From the NCBI GenBank assembly GCA_023442945.1, contig JAEZWW010000050.1:1-24914 (forward strand): a stretch of 24,914 bases of DNA. Reading direction: 5' to 3'. The notes under the pieces are model-generated. The model saw only the letters and a program-made list of their open reading frames with translations. It did no database searches and was not told the DNA's origin. This DNA is from Pseudomonadota bacterium (lineage in GTDB: Bacteria; Pseudomonadota; Gammaproteobacteria; Burkholderiales; Burkholderiaceae_C). Shown here piece by piece: positions 1 through 6,571 of the stretch (within the stretch, counting starts at the first letter, position 1; each line of letters opens with the position of its first letter). The position numbers and the translations under genes were made by a program.

Positions 1-59
1 CCCTCGGCCTGCTTGAGAAAACCGATGATCTGCTCGTCGGTGAATCTGCTCTTCTTCAT
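1..59 (-). CDS. IS3-family transposase OrfA, N-terminal fragment (runs off window)
   Basis: The reverse complement reads from ATG at 59 to the window edge and gives 19 residues beginning MKKSRFTDEQIIGFLKQAE. This is the usual start of the small helix-turn-helix OrfA of IS3-family (IS407-like group) elements, which binds the terminal repeats and is joined by frameshifting to the OrfB DDE transposase. The IS end lies 68 bases upstream at 127, the normal distance for this family. The rest of the element is outside the window. Confidence 0.85.
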   Translation of the reverse strand, partial: MKKSRFTDEQIIGFLKQAE

Positions 60-127
60 GTCCGTTCTTCCTTGCGAAAACGGACTCTACTAACCTTCAA
101 CTGGTACGCCCTACGGGGGGCAGGTCA
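1..127 (-). mobile_element. End of an IS3-family insertion sequence
   Basis: The outer end is placed at 127 because the minus strand there begins TGACCTGCCCCC, a typical IS3/IS407-group terminal inverted repeat starting with TG, followed 68 bases later by the orfA start codon. The element sits inside the 3' half of the TniQ gene: the TniQ reading frame crosses the IS border and ends at a stop 31 bases inside it. The other end and the target duplication lie outside the window. Confidence 0.8.
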
Positions 128-861
128 TCCGTCACCTCCAGCGTCCTTGGGATTAGTACGGTATCTTCTTGCGATCTGTGATGGACTGCGTCTCTTCGAA
201 CGCCGAAAGCCTGCAGCAAATGAAACGCGGTATCTGGTTCCGCCTGCAGCCACCAGTCGCGTTGGCCCGCGTAAAAAACCAATGACTCGGCTTGGCCTGG
301 GGAGCATTGGCTTTCAAGCCAGTTCGTCCAGCCGATCACAGCATCGGCCCCTTCGATAGTGGGAGGACCCGAAGCATAGAAGCGTCCGCACCGGCACAAA
401 TCTATCGCGGGACGCAACCAGCCAATACCGGCGCCGCAGTGCATACAGCGATCCACCAAATGGCAACCGTGACGGGTGCAGACAGAAAAGCCAACCAGCT
501 CCCAAATGGCTCGGCAATATCCATGCTCCTGTAGACAAGAGGGGCAGACTTGTAGCGCCCGGGCACGCAGCGCTGTCACGCTCATCCACCGGTGGTTGAC
601 AAAAGTGAACTCGCGGCGACCAAGAGTGGACTGCCGGACTTTCATCGCTTGAGTAAGCTGGTGCGGCAGAACGCTGGCCAGTTGAGCCAGTCGCTCAAGC
701 TCATGAGGCAGCGGCCAAGTCGGCCTACGAACGCCGGCCAGCTCTATCAACTTGGCGACTGAAATCCCGTTGGCATATGCGCTGCGCAGCAAAAACCCGT
801 AACCTGATTCGTCGGCCTGCATTTCACATACGACGGGAAGCGGCGCCAGCTCAAGTGGCAT
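97..861 (-). CDS. tniQ: TniQ/TnsD-like transposition target selector, C-terminally truncated by an IS
   Basis: TniQ-family proteins choose the target site and recruit the TnsC/TniB ATPase in Tn7-like and Tn5053-like transposition. From ATG 861 the product is 254 aa with a TniQ N-terminal region and a zinc-finger array: C106/C109, C128/H131, C139/C142 and a further CxC at 156-158. The 861 start is chosen over upstream codons because AAGGAG lies about 7 bases before it and because ATG overlaps the tnsC stop by 11 bases, which suggests coupled translation. The last eight or so residues (from DLPPVGRTS onward) are encoded by the invading IS3 element. Family members are usually about 400 aa or longer, so the C-terminal part is missing and the protein is probably impaired. 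Confidence 0.85.
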   Translation of the reverse strand: MPLELAPLPVVCEMQADESGYGFLLRSAYANGISVAKLIELAGVRRPTWPLPHELERLAQLASVLPHQLTQAMKVRQSTLGRREFTFVNHRWMSVTALRARALQVCPSCLQEHGYCRAIWELVGFSVCTRHGCHLVDRCMHCGAGIGWLRPAIDLCRCGRFYASGPPTIEGADAVIGWTNWLESQCSPGQAESLVFYAGQRDWWLQAEPDTAFHLLQAFGVRRDAVHHRSQEDTVLIPRTLEVTDDLPPVGRTS

Positions 862-1864
862 AAGGATTCTCCTTGCTTGCAGCCTTCCCGGAAACACGGT
901 CAAACGCAGTCCGCAGGTGTGAACGCGTTACGACTCGTTCTGACTCGTCGACTGCCACCAGCGTCGCTTCAGTTACCAACCGTTTAAAGGACCTAAGGTT
1001 TCCTGCGGTGGCTTGGTAGAGACGGGCAACGTCCTCTTTTCCTGCCAGGTGGCTCAGATCGATCGCCGTTGATTGTTTGGCGAAGCTGCGAACGAACCCG
1101 TGCCAGACAGCTGGGACGTCTAGCCCACGCAATTCAAACCGCGCGCTCATCCGATTCGCGAGATGGGCATCAGCGCCTTCCAGCTCAAGCAGTTCGCTCG
1201 TGCCCATTAGCGCGACGGCGATCGGCACCTCATCCATCAATTCACGGACGACATCAGTGACGTTGCAATGGGTCGCCTGAGCCCGTCCATGCAGCCTCGC
1301 TTGCGTCAGCAGGTATTGCGCTTCATCAATCAGAATGAGACGTGTGCGTTTTTGGCGCAACGCATCGATGAGCACCTGCCGCTTAATGTCGAGCGTTTGC
1401 GCCACAACCCGTGGAAACGGATAACGCAGCCGGCGCAAGAGCCCGCCAACGACATATCCCACCGTTGGTCTTCCCGTCAGCCGAATGGCGATCGCGCCGT
1501 AGCCCTCCTCGAACAGGTTCGACTTAGGTTGGGAACTGAGAAAGTAGCGAACGAGCGCCGTCTTTCCTGAGCCGCTTGCCCCCATGATGGTGATGCCTTG
1601 CTGCACCGACAGTTCGCGACCAAGCTGGAAGACGCGATCAAGGCCCTCCATCGCATCTGCGAATGCGGGGTAGTTGACCATGATCCGATCCACAGTCACC
1701 GCCGCCTTGATGGCCGGGGGCGTATACGTGAAAAGCCGACGGTTCAGGGTCTGCCTTTCGTCCTCGTCAGGCGCATCGAAATCTGCCATGTCGACTTCGG
1801 GGTTGCGGTTGGCAGGTTGGCTAAAAGGCTCCTCGCTGCCACTCAACGAGCGTTGTGACTTCAT
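851..1864 (-). CDS. tnsC: TnsC/TniB-like AAA+ ATPase, transposition regulator
   Basis: This 337-aa protein carries a Walker A motif GASGSGKT at residues 95-102 and a Walker B motif LILIDEAQ at about 176-183, as expected for the AAA+ regulator that forms filaments on target DNA and links the target selector (TniQ) to the TnsA/TnsB transposase. It is shorter than Tn7 TnsC (about 555 aa) and closer in size to TniB-type regulators. The start at ATG 1864 has a purine-rich AGGGGG about 8 bases upstream and overlaps the stop of a 75-codon ORF by ATGA. The 3' end overlaps tniQ. It belongs to the minus-strand operon tnsA-tnsB-orf-tnsC-tniQ. Confidence 0.9.
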   Translation of the reverse strand: MKSQRSLSGSEEPFSQPANRNPEVDMADFDAPDEDERQTLNRRLFTYTPPAIKAAVTVDRIMVNYPAFADAMEGLDRVFQLGRELSVQQGITIMGASGSGKTALVRYFLSSQPKSNLFEEGYGAIAIRLTGRPTVGYVVGGLLRRLRYPFPRVVAQTLDIKRQVLIDALRQKRTRLILIDEAQYLLTQARLHGRAQATHCNVTDVVRELMDEVPIAVALMGTSELLELEGADAHLANRMSARFELRGLDVPAVWHGFVRSFAKQSTAIDLSHLAGKEDVARLYQATAGNLRSFKRLVTEATLVAVDESERVVTRSHLRTAFDRVSGKAASKENPYAT

Positions 1865-2088
1865 GCTTGGCCCCCTATTGCGGACATACCCGCGACGGAC
1901 GCGCCGCCATCACGGCGCGGATTCCTTACGGAAGAGAGAACGTCGCGGGGATTCGGGCGCATCACCCGCTGTGTAGGTTCGGCATGTGTCTGACGAATGA
2001 CTGCCCGTGAAGTCGTCGCCGTTCGGGCGAGGCCATGCGCCTCGACCACCCATTTGCGGTGGAGGCCAGCTTGATGTGGTTTCATCAT
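1861..2088 (-). CDS. Possible small coupled ORF between tnsB and tnsC (75 aa), function unknown
   Basis: The ORF starts ATGATGAAA with its first codon overlapping the tnsB stop (ATGA) and ends with a TGA overlapping the tnsC start (also ATGA), so it fills the whole 220-base tnsB-tnsC gap. Such double four-base overlaps are what a translated, coupled gene would show. The product is basic, without a recognisable domain, and its codon bias is weak. The DNA also contains a 7-bp stem-loop (1900-1906 with 1913-1919) and shorter ones, so this may instead be a structured non-coding spacer or an inserted repeat. I do not recognise the protein. Confidence 0.35.
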   Translation of the reverse strand: MMKPHQAGLHRKWVVEAHGLARTATTSRAVIRQTHAEPTQRVMRPNPRDVLSSVRNPRRDGGASVAGMSAIGGQA

Positions 2089-4076
2089 TGGTCTCGCAGT
2101 TCAAAACCGTCAAAGTCTGGAATGTCATCCTCGTCGGCCAGCGCCGTCACGGGCTGAAGAATCTCGTTCGCCTTTGGCCGAGTGACATAACGTGAGGGTT
2201 CCTTCTGCGGTTGGTGAAAAATCCCAGCGGACGTGATGCCGGCTGCTCGAGCAGCGTGAAGCGAGTTCTTCCGGTCCTTCAGGCGACTGCTGTCCATCCA
2301 ATGCTCGTGAAGACGCATGCGCGCAGCCCAAAGGTCGTCGTACGCGCCATTGGCTTTAAGGGATTCGCGCGCGAACTTACGGATCATCCGGTGCTGATTG
2401 AACGACAGCCCACTGGCGTAATCGCCCCAGCGACTAGGGCATTCGAGCCACTCCGTAGAACGCGTTGGGTGCTGGACGAACACAGAGCCCATGTCGTCAG
2501 GATCAAACTTGACCTGCGCCTTGTACTTCGCCCCAAGCTCCTTCTGCCAGTCGAGCAACTCTGCTGAACCGTAGGGAATTCCGTTCAACTCGATACCGCC
2601 TGGCCCTACCGTTAGTTGCCGAGAGATGCCCGACACCAGGCGTAGGTTGTCCCAGTTGCCCGGATAGACGACGGGAGGACATTTTTCCAGACCGTCTCGA
2701 AACAGATCAATGGGACGCGCCAACTTCCGCGGATTGATGTTTAGAGGATGAACCTCCGCGGCGTACATCGCCAAGCCCTTGACCAGGTCGCCGAAACTCA
2801 CCGTCGCGTCTTTGTAAGGGTCCAAGTTGACCACGTTCGCCATGGCCTTGTGGACGCGGCCCTTGGCAAGCGTCAGGTAGTTCAACTCTCCGAAAAAGCG
2901 CTCTACATGGGGTTTGAGCCAGGGCGTTCGCACGCGGCAATACATGACGTCGATCGCCAGCGTCCACATGACATGCCGAAACGCGATCGCGTGAAACTCA
3001 AGGCCGTTGTCGAGCAGCCATTCGTCGGCGAGTCCGTACGACAGCCAGGGTGTCAACAAGCCAAGACGTTGCCCAAGCTCATCCTTGAGGACGACGGAAT
3101 TGCGCAACGCGCCTACGACGCTAGTGACCCCAGGCGCGAAGAAGCTGACGTAGAAGCCCAGGATGTAGCCAGAGTACGCGTCGATCACAACCGTTAACCA
3201 GGGCCGCCCCAGCGGCAGCCCGGTGTCATCGCAAATGACCACCCAATTCAGGGGCGTGTGATCGACCTCTACGCGCTGCAAGGGATAGGCCGCGCCAGCA
3301 CCGTCCATCGCCGTTCGGGTGACCATGCGCGCACGCCCAGCGCCATCGCGTGCGGCAACGCGCTGATAGAGATCGACGTCTTTCAGCCGACGCGACAGCG
3401 TCGCAGGACTAACGTTGGCGTTCTCCTCCTTTAGCTGGCCGCTCTGAACCGCAAGCTTGAGCTCCTTTTTTAAGCAATCGTGCGCATGTCTCAGCGAGTG
3501 ACGCGCACGCGTAAGGTACTGCGTCTTCAGCGTCTCGGCGATAAGTTTTTCGACCAATTCGTCCTGGCGCCTCGGCGTCTTCCTCGTCTTGCCACGTCCC
3601 AGCAGCGACATTGGGTTCATCTCGCTCTCGAGAAACCGCTTGCCCCAGGCCATAACAGTCGAGGTCGATGGTGGGCTGGGATCCTCGGTCGTTCGCGCCA
3701 CCGCGCGAATCGCTGATGCGACTTGCGCGCGCGTCCCGAAGCTGGCGTGCGCCGCTTGAACGCCTTTGATGTAGCGCATTCGGTAGTCGATCTGCTTCTG
3801 CCAGCTCTCCTTGATAGCCGACAGATCAACGAGCGGCACGCCGTCGTCGTCACGCTCGTCTCCGGTTGTGCCTGTCAGCGCGTCCTTCCTCGAGGGGGTC
3901 ACAACGACCATTCGAGCTGACCATACGCGTTTGAGCAGCTCCGACTTCTTCATCACGGTTGGCCGACGAGTAAGAACGTCCTCGAGCAAGACCTCTTCGT
4001 CCGACAGTTCACGCGTCAGCTCGAACTGCCGCTCGCCTTCACGAAGTTGCAAACCAGTCTTCAAGATGAACTTCAT
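2085..4076 (-). CDS. tnsB: TnsB-like DDE transposase (Mu/Tn7 integrase family)
   Basis: TnsB binds the transposon ends and performs 3'-end cleavage and strand transfer. The 663-aa product has a helical DNA-binding N-terminal half, then an RNase H-like core with catalytic D272 (in VEVDHT), D356 (LLDNGLEF) and E392 (KPHVERFFGEL), followed by a Mu-transposase-type C-terminal beta domain. Length and order agree with TnsB (about 700 aa). The start is ATG 4076 because GGAGG lies about 6 bases upstream; the longer upstream reading frame overlaps tnsA too far. The true overlap with the tnsA stop is 38 bases, suggesting tight coupling of the two transposase subunits. Confidence 0.92.
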   Translation of the reverse strand: MKFILKTGLQLREGERQFELTRELSDEEVLLEDVLTRRPTVMKKSELLKRVWSARMVVVTPSRKDALTGTTGDERDDDGVPLVDLSAIKESWQKQIDYRMRYIKGVQAAHASFGTRAQVASAIRAVARTTEDPSPPSTSTVMAWGKRFLESEMNPMSLLGRGKTRKTPRRQDELVEKLIAETLKTQYLTRARHSLRHAHDCLKKELKLAVQSGQLKEENANVSPATLSRRLKDVDLYQRVAARDGAGRARMVTRTAMDGAGAAYPLQRVEVDHTPLNWVVICDDTGLPLGRPWLTVVIDAYSGYILGFYVSFFAPGVTSVVGALRNSVVLKDELGQRLGLLTPWLSYGLADEWLLDNGLEFHAIAFRHVMWTLAIDVMYCRVRTPWLKPHVERFFGELNYLTLAKGRVHKAMANVVNLDPYKDATVSFGDLVKGLAMYAAEVHPLNINPRKLARPIDLFRDGLEKCPPVVYPGNWDNLRLVSGISRQLTVGPGGIELNGIPYGSAELLDWQKELGAKYKAQVKFDPDDMGSVFVQHPTRSTEWLECPSRWGDYASGLSFNQHRMIRKFARESLKANGAYDDLWAARMRLHEHWMDSSRLKDRKNSLHAARAAGITSAGIFHQPQKEPSRYVTRPKANEILQPVTALADEDDIPDFDGFELRDQ

Positions 4077-4713
4077 GCTCGGCCTCCGTCGATGAGTTAA
4101 GAAAAAAGCGACTGTCGTCATCCAAGTCAATGGCCCTGGACACTCGTACAGCTTTGGCCGCGGCAAGTCCGAGCACATCCGTTCGATGAACGGAGCAGCG
4201 GCGCTGGAGTTGGGCAAGTTCAAGCCCGTGTGGGTGCGCGCGCAGACAGGTCAACACACGTTCTTTCGCAGAAGGACTAACCGCCAGCTTTCGGTACCGC
4301 AAGACCAGCGCGGCGCGCTCGTGTGCGGCTCGATAGCGGATCTCGGCTTCGGTGAGCACCAAAAAACCAATGCCCGTTCGGGACAGAAGTTGCCTCGCTT
4401 GCGCAAAAACCTGCGCGTAGCGCTGCATGCGCTCGCTGTGCTTGACTTCTACGACTACCCGGTCTCCGCTACGGAAGGTGACCAAGAAGTCCGGCGTGTA
4501 CCGCTTTCCCCCGGGTAGCTCCAGCCGGAAGGGCTGATGCTGTAGTTGTGTCACGCCCGGGCAAAGCGCGACGCGCAAGACAAAGTCTCGTTCGAGCGAG
4601 GATTCGCATTCGATGGGTTGCGGAAAGATGCCCGGCAGGTTCAGCCGGCGCACTGACCGTATCGGCGAGCGCGACACGACCTTCCTCGCGGGCGCAGATG
4701 TGTTGAGTTCCAT
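4039..4713 (-). CDS. tnsA: TnsA-like endonuclease (5'-strand cleavage subunit)
   Basis: TnsA is a restriction-enzyme-fold nuclease that cuts the 5' ends of Tn7-like elements, so that transposition is cut-and-paste. The 224-aa protein shows the expected catalytic set: E41 in SSLERDF, D75 in YTPDFL and E89/K91 in VEVKH. A helical C-terminal TnsA domain (about 130-224) that contacts TnsC follows. It is the first gene of the minus-strand operon and overlaps tnsB by 38 bases. Its presence separates this element from Tn5053/Mu-type replicative elements, which lack TnsA. The start ATG 4713 is next to an 11-bp inverted repeat that may be regulatory or a transposase-binding site. Confidence 0.9.
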   Translation of the reverse strand: MELNTSAPARKVVSRSPIRSVRRLNLPGIFPQPIECESSLERDFVLRVALCPGVTQLQHQPFRLELPGGKRYTPDFLVTFRSGDRVVVEVKHSERMQRYAQVFAQARQLLSRTGIGFLVLTEAEIRYRAAHERAALVLRYRKLAVSPSAKERVLTCLRAHPHGLELAQLQRRCSVHRTDVLGLAAAKAVRVSRAIDLDDDSRFFLNSSTEAEHEVHLEDWFATS

Positions 4714-4802
4714 GTAGTTTCTTTAGGCAAGTGGAAATCGCGCCAACTTCCAAAAAAGCTGACGCAGGACTTGACACAGGCCGTTCGCGCGAAGAAACTA
4801 CA
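4713..4802. promoter_or_regulatory. 11-bp inverted repeat flanking the tnsA leader
   Basis: TGTAGTTTCTT at 4713-4723 is matched by its exact reverse complement AAGAAACTACA at 4792-4802, 68 bases apart. The first arm begins at the tnsA start codon. The pair brackets the only place where the operon promoter and 5' leader can lie. It could bind a repressor or TnsB. The outer arm on the minus strand starts with TGTAG, so it could also be a transposon end. Confidence 0.4.
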
Positions 4803-5294
4803 GGTGCGACTCTGTTGGAGATTCTTCAGCGGCGTAGGGCGCCGGTCATTCGAAAGGGTGGCTGGCGTTTTGCGTTCTGGGGTGAGCGTCTCCTCTAGAG
4901 TTGTTGTGCTTGCAGTGTGTGACGAGGCTCCCTCAAGGGCGCTCGATGTCAGTGGTTAGTTGAGCTTTCGTGGGCGAGATCTTGGACGCTGTCCACGAAC
5001 TGCCCGTCCTGCTCGTCCTGAGGCCGGACACTCTGAGCCCGTTCGAGGACAACTAGATCGAACCGAACTGATCAAAAATTGATCGCAAAGACGCTGAAGT
5101 GAAGCAACGCGAACACTGCGACCATTTATCTGACAATATTATTTTGACTGCAACACCGAATCCATTCGGGTTATCAAGAATTGATTTTTTCATCGGATTC
5201 TGTTAATCGCAAATAATCTGTTTGCGCTATTTAGATTTCGTTTGAACTTGAAATTGCAATTATTGTACGGTTGTTTTCTAAAAATAAAAACAAC
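4803..5294. other. Gene-free accessory spacer with an AT-rich island
   Basis: No convincing gene is seen. From about 5065 to 5294 the sequence is strikingly AT-rich compared with both sides. It contains the palindrome GATCAA-AAA-TTGATC (5070-5084), two direct copies of TT(G/A)ATCGCAAA at 5079-5089 and 5203-5213, the palindrome AATTGCAATT near 5252-5261, and an 8-bp stem GTTGTTTT/AAAACAAC (5270-5277 with 5287-5294). Such features could be transposase-binding sites near a Tn7-like end or a promoter region. On the minus strand 4949-5073 is an open frame with protein-like composition but no start codon, possibly a gene fragment. Confidence 0.4.
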
Positions 5295-5540
5295 ATGATC
5301 AATAATCCTCTGGCACGTATTCCTATCTGCCTTCGCGCCCAAGCAACGCGCATTGGGCTAGAGCAGCGCAACAACGCCGATCTGAGCCGCGCGCAAGTTC
5401 ACCGGAAGCCAGTGCATGCCGTCCCGCATCGGGCATGCTAAGGACTCCACCACCGCTCAGCAGTACTACTCTGCCTCGACGCACACCACGGGAAAAAGGA
5501 CTGGAGCGCTGTCGCACCGCTAGTTGCACAGACACCCGCT
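5295..5540. other. Spacer with a 48-codon open frame and no recognised gene
   Basis: ATG 5295 directly follows the 8-bp stem ending at 5294 and opens a 48-codon plus-strand frame (to the TAA at 5439-5441) beginning MINNPLARIPICLRAQATRI. No ribosome-binding site or recognisable domain supports it. The minus-strand open frame across this stretch is low-complexity Arg/Gly/Ser and looks like chance. I regard the stretch as accessory-region debris. Confidence 0.25.
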
Positions 5541-5580
5541 TCAAAGGCAAATGGCCGCTTATGCGGCCATTTGCCTTTGA
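5541..5580. terminator. Perfect 18-bp stem-loop with TTAT loop, probable bidirectional terminator
   Basis: Bases 5541-5558 pair without mismatch with 5563-5580 around a four-base TTAT loop. The outer part of the stem (TCAAAGGC) is followed by no long T-run on either strand, so it is not a classical intrinsic terminator, although the stem is far stronger than needed. It lies downstream of the vapC remnant on the minus strand and may be the old terminator of that operon. Confidence 0.45.
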
Positions 5581-5620
5581 TCATTGCGAATCACCATGTG
5601 CGCCCAACCAAAGCATTGGT

Positions 5621-5785
5621 TCAGACCGATGGCCGAAGGCCGAAGGCCTCGGCGATCGCCATAGGAAGTCTGTGCCAACTCAAGGTGAATTGAGCGCAAC
5701 GCGCATCCGGTCTGGTATTGATTAACGGATCACCGCGCGCTGCGGCACCGCTGGTGTCGGTATGGAGCATGCACAGCAGGCTCAC
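5621..5785 (-). pseudogene. vapC: Decayed VapC toxin gene remnant
   Basis: A GTG at 5785 overlaps the vapB stop (GTGA), the usual vapB-vapC junction. It opens a 54-codon frame starting (M)SLLCMLHTDTSG. VapC PIN-domain RNases commonly start with a sequence like MLDTDTS, where the first Asp is catalytic. Here that position is His. The similarity is lost after a further GDP-containing stretch, and a stop follows at 5621-5623, whereas VapC is normally about 130 aa. I infer a deleted and degraded toxin gene. The vapC match is short and rests on position as much as on sequence. Confidence 0.5.
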
Positions 5786-6114
5786 CGAGAGCTCTCGCCG
5801 TCTTGTGCACCGGGTCCTTCGCTCAAACCCTCACACGGATCACGAAAGCCTTGGGCAGGTTGGTTGCGCTCCAGCAGGTAGCCGTCCAGGCCTTCGGCGC
5901 GCAGCTCATCATGCATGCTCTCGCGCAGCGCGACGAAGGTCGCCCAGCTCTTTCGCACGACCGGCGAGAGCACGACATCGCGACTGCCTGGGTCTCGGTG
6001 GATCAGTACTTCCGCGCCTTCAAAACGGAATTCGGCTGGCAGGCGCACGGCCTGGCTTCCGCCGGTGACAAACAGGCGCGCAGTTTTGGCGGGCGGACCG
6101 ATGCGTGTGTTCAT
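5782..6114 (-). CDS. vapB: VapB-type antitoxin (AbrB/MazE/SpoVT fold)
   Basis: The 110-aa product has an N-terminal swapped-hairpin DNA-binding domain recognisable by ARLFVTGGSQAVRLPAEFRF and the following EVLIHRDPGSRDVVLSP stretch (residues about 12-52), typical of VapB antitoxins that bind both their operator and the VapC RNase. The start ATG 6114 has AGGA about 8 bases upstream. Normal family members end soon after the RDP at about residue 93. Here 17 further residues, rich in Gly, Glu and Ser, run to a stop overlapping the vapC remnant, so the C-terminus may be frameshifted. An inverted repeat 42 bases upstream is the likely autoregulatory operator. With vapC lost, this is an orphan antitoxin. 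Confidence 0.8.
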   Translation of the reverse strand: MNTRIGPPAKTARLFVTGGSQAVRLPAEFRFEGAEVLIHRDPGSRDVVLSPVVRKSWATFVALRESMHDELRAEGLDGYLLERNQPAQGFRDPCEGLSEGPGAQDGESSR

Positions 6115-6155
6115 GAAAATTTTCCTGTGCCCCCGTCTCAGCGTTCAAAGGTTCA

Positions 6156-6179
6156 AGGTATCTACGTGAGTAGATACCT
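6156..6179 (-). promoter_or_regulatory. Probable VapB operator, 10-bp inverted repeat
   Basis: AGGTATCTAC at 6156-6165 and GTAGATACCT at 6170-6179 form a perfect inverted repeat with a 4-base spacer, 42 bases upstream of the vapB start. AbrB-fold antitoxins repress their own operons through such repeats. A weak promoter candidate (TTGCTG, 17 bases, GATACC on the minus strand) overlaps it. The operator role is inferred from position. Confidence 0.6.
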
Positions 6180-6512
6180 CAGCAAGATGAGGAGAAGTTG
6201 GGCGCCCATCGAACACACCGTAGCCGACGAATGTTCAGTGACGCACCGACCAAAGATCAATGGCGTTCTGCGCCCGCGCGGCTGACCAACTCAAGCGGCC
6301 GACGCCTACAGCGATCCGCCATACGCGTCAGGAAAATGCCGTATCCGGCTAAAACATGGTCTCGAAGGCCTCGTCAACCCCGAACAATCACGTAACTCTT
6401 TGATTTTAAACGCTTTGCAGTTCAGAATTCAGTGAAAAAAGTTCAGAATTCAGTGAGGATCGACAGCGCGCCTGTCGCTCCTAAAGTGACGATCCCCGCG
6501 GAACTTTCCTCT
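6180..6512. other. Gene-free stretch between vapB and rpoH
   Basis: I see no gene here. It holds a tandem 17-bp repeat (separate entry). A 6-bp hairpin CGACAG/CTGTCG lies around 6460-6476, inside a larger GGATCG/CGATCC inverted repeat. The boundary between the accessory strip and the rpoH backbone probably falls in this stretch. Confidence 0.4.
6419..6456. repeat. Two direct copies of a 17-bp motif at 21-bp spacing
   Basis: AGTTCAGAATTCAGTGA occurs at 6419-6435 and again, identical, at 6440-6456, separated by AAAA. The last eight bases (TTCAGTGA) also occur once near 6234-6241. A 21-bp period equals two helical turns, which suits a protein bound in tandem on one DNA face. Such repeated motifs also occur at IS21-family ends, so this could be a solitary IS end. 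No transposase gene is present nearby. Confidence 0.55.
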
Positions 6513-6542
6513 TTAGCACTCACTCCAAGAGAGTGCTAAAAT
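6513..6542 (+). promoter_or_regulatory. CIRCE operator (HrcA site) overlapping the rpoH promoter
   Basis: TTAGCACTC (6513-6521), nine bases, GAGTGCTAA (6531-6539) is a perfect match to the CIRCE consensus bound by the heat-shock repressor HrcA. A sigma-70 promoter fits inside it: TTAGCA (6513-6518) as -35, 18-base spacer, TAAAAT (6537-6542) as -10. This predicts transcription from about 6549 and a leader of about 23 bases before ATG 6572. HrcA binding would block the promoter directly. The promoter itself is inferred; the CIRCE match is direct. Confidence 0.9.
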
Positions 6543-6571
6543 ACCTGAGCAATATGAAAGGACATTCCAAG

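Larger units (their letters stand above)
128..4713 (-). mobile_element. Tn7-like transposon core (tnsA-tnsB-orf-tnsC-tniQ), interrupted by IS3
   Basis: Five consecutive minus-strand reading frames with overlaps encode a Tn7-like machinery. The left boundary given is only where the IS3 element cuts it. The right end must lie beyond tnsA, probably between 4714 and about 5300, but I could not identify a convincing TGT...ACA terminus with a target duplication. No CRISPR array or Cas gene is visible in this arm. Confidence 0.8.

Noticed and set aside
128..4713. RNA-guided (CRISPR-associated) Tn7-like transposon
   Set aside because: No repeat-spacer array and no Cas6/Cas7/Cas8/Cas12k-like sequence in the visible arm; the cargo side is outside the window, so only the visible part is excluded.
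4949..5073. Minus-strand frame with protein-like composition (…VRPQDEQDGQFVDSVQDL…)
   Set aside because: No ATG start and a stop close upstream; at most a gene fragment, so it is not listed as a gene.
5323..5550. Minus-strand 75-codon frame in the accessory spacer
   Set aside because: It begins inside the 18-bp hairpin and has no domain, no ribosome-binding site and low-complexity composition.
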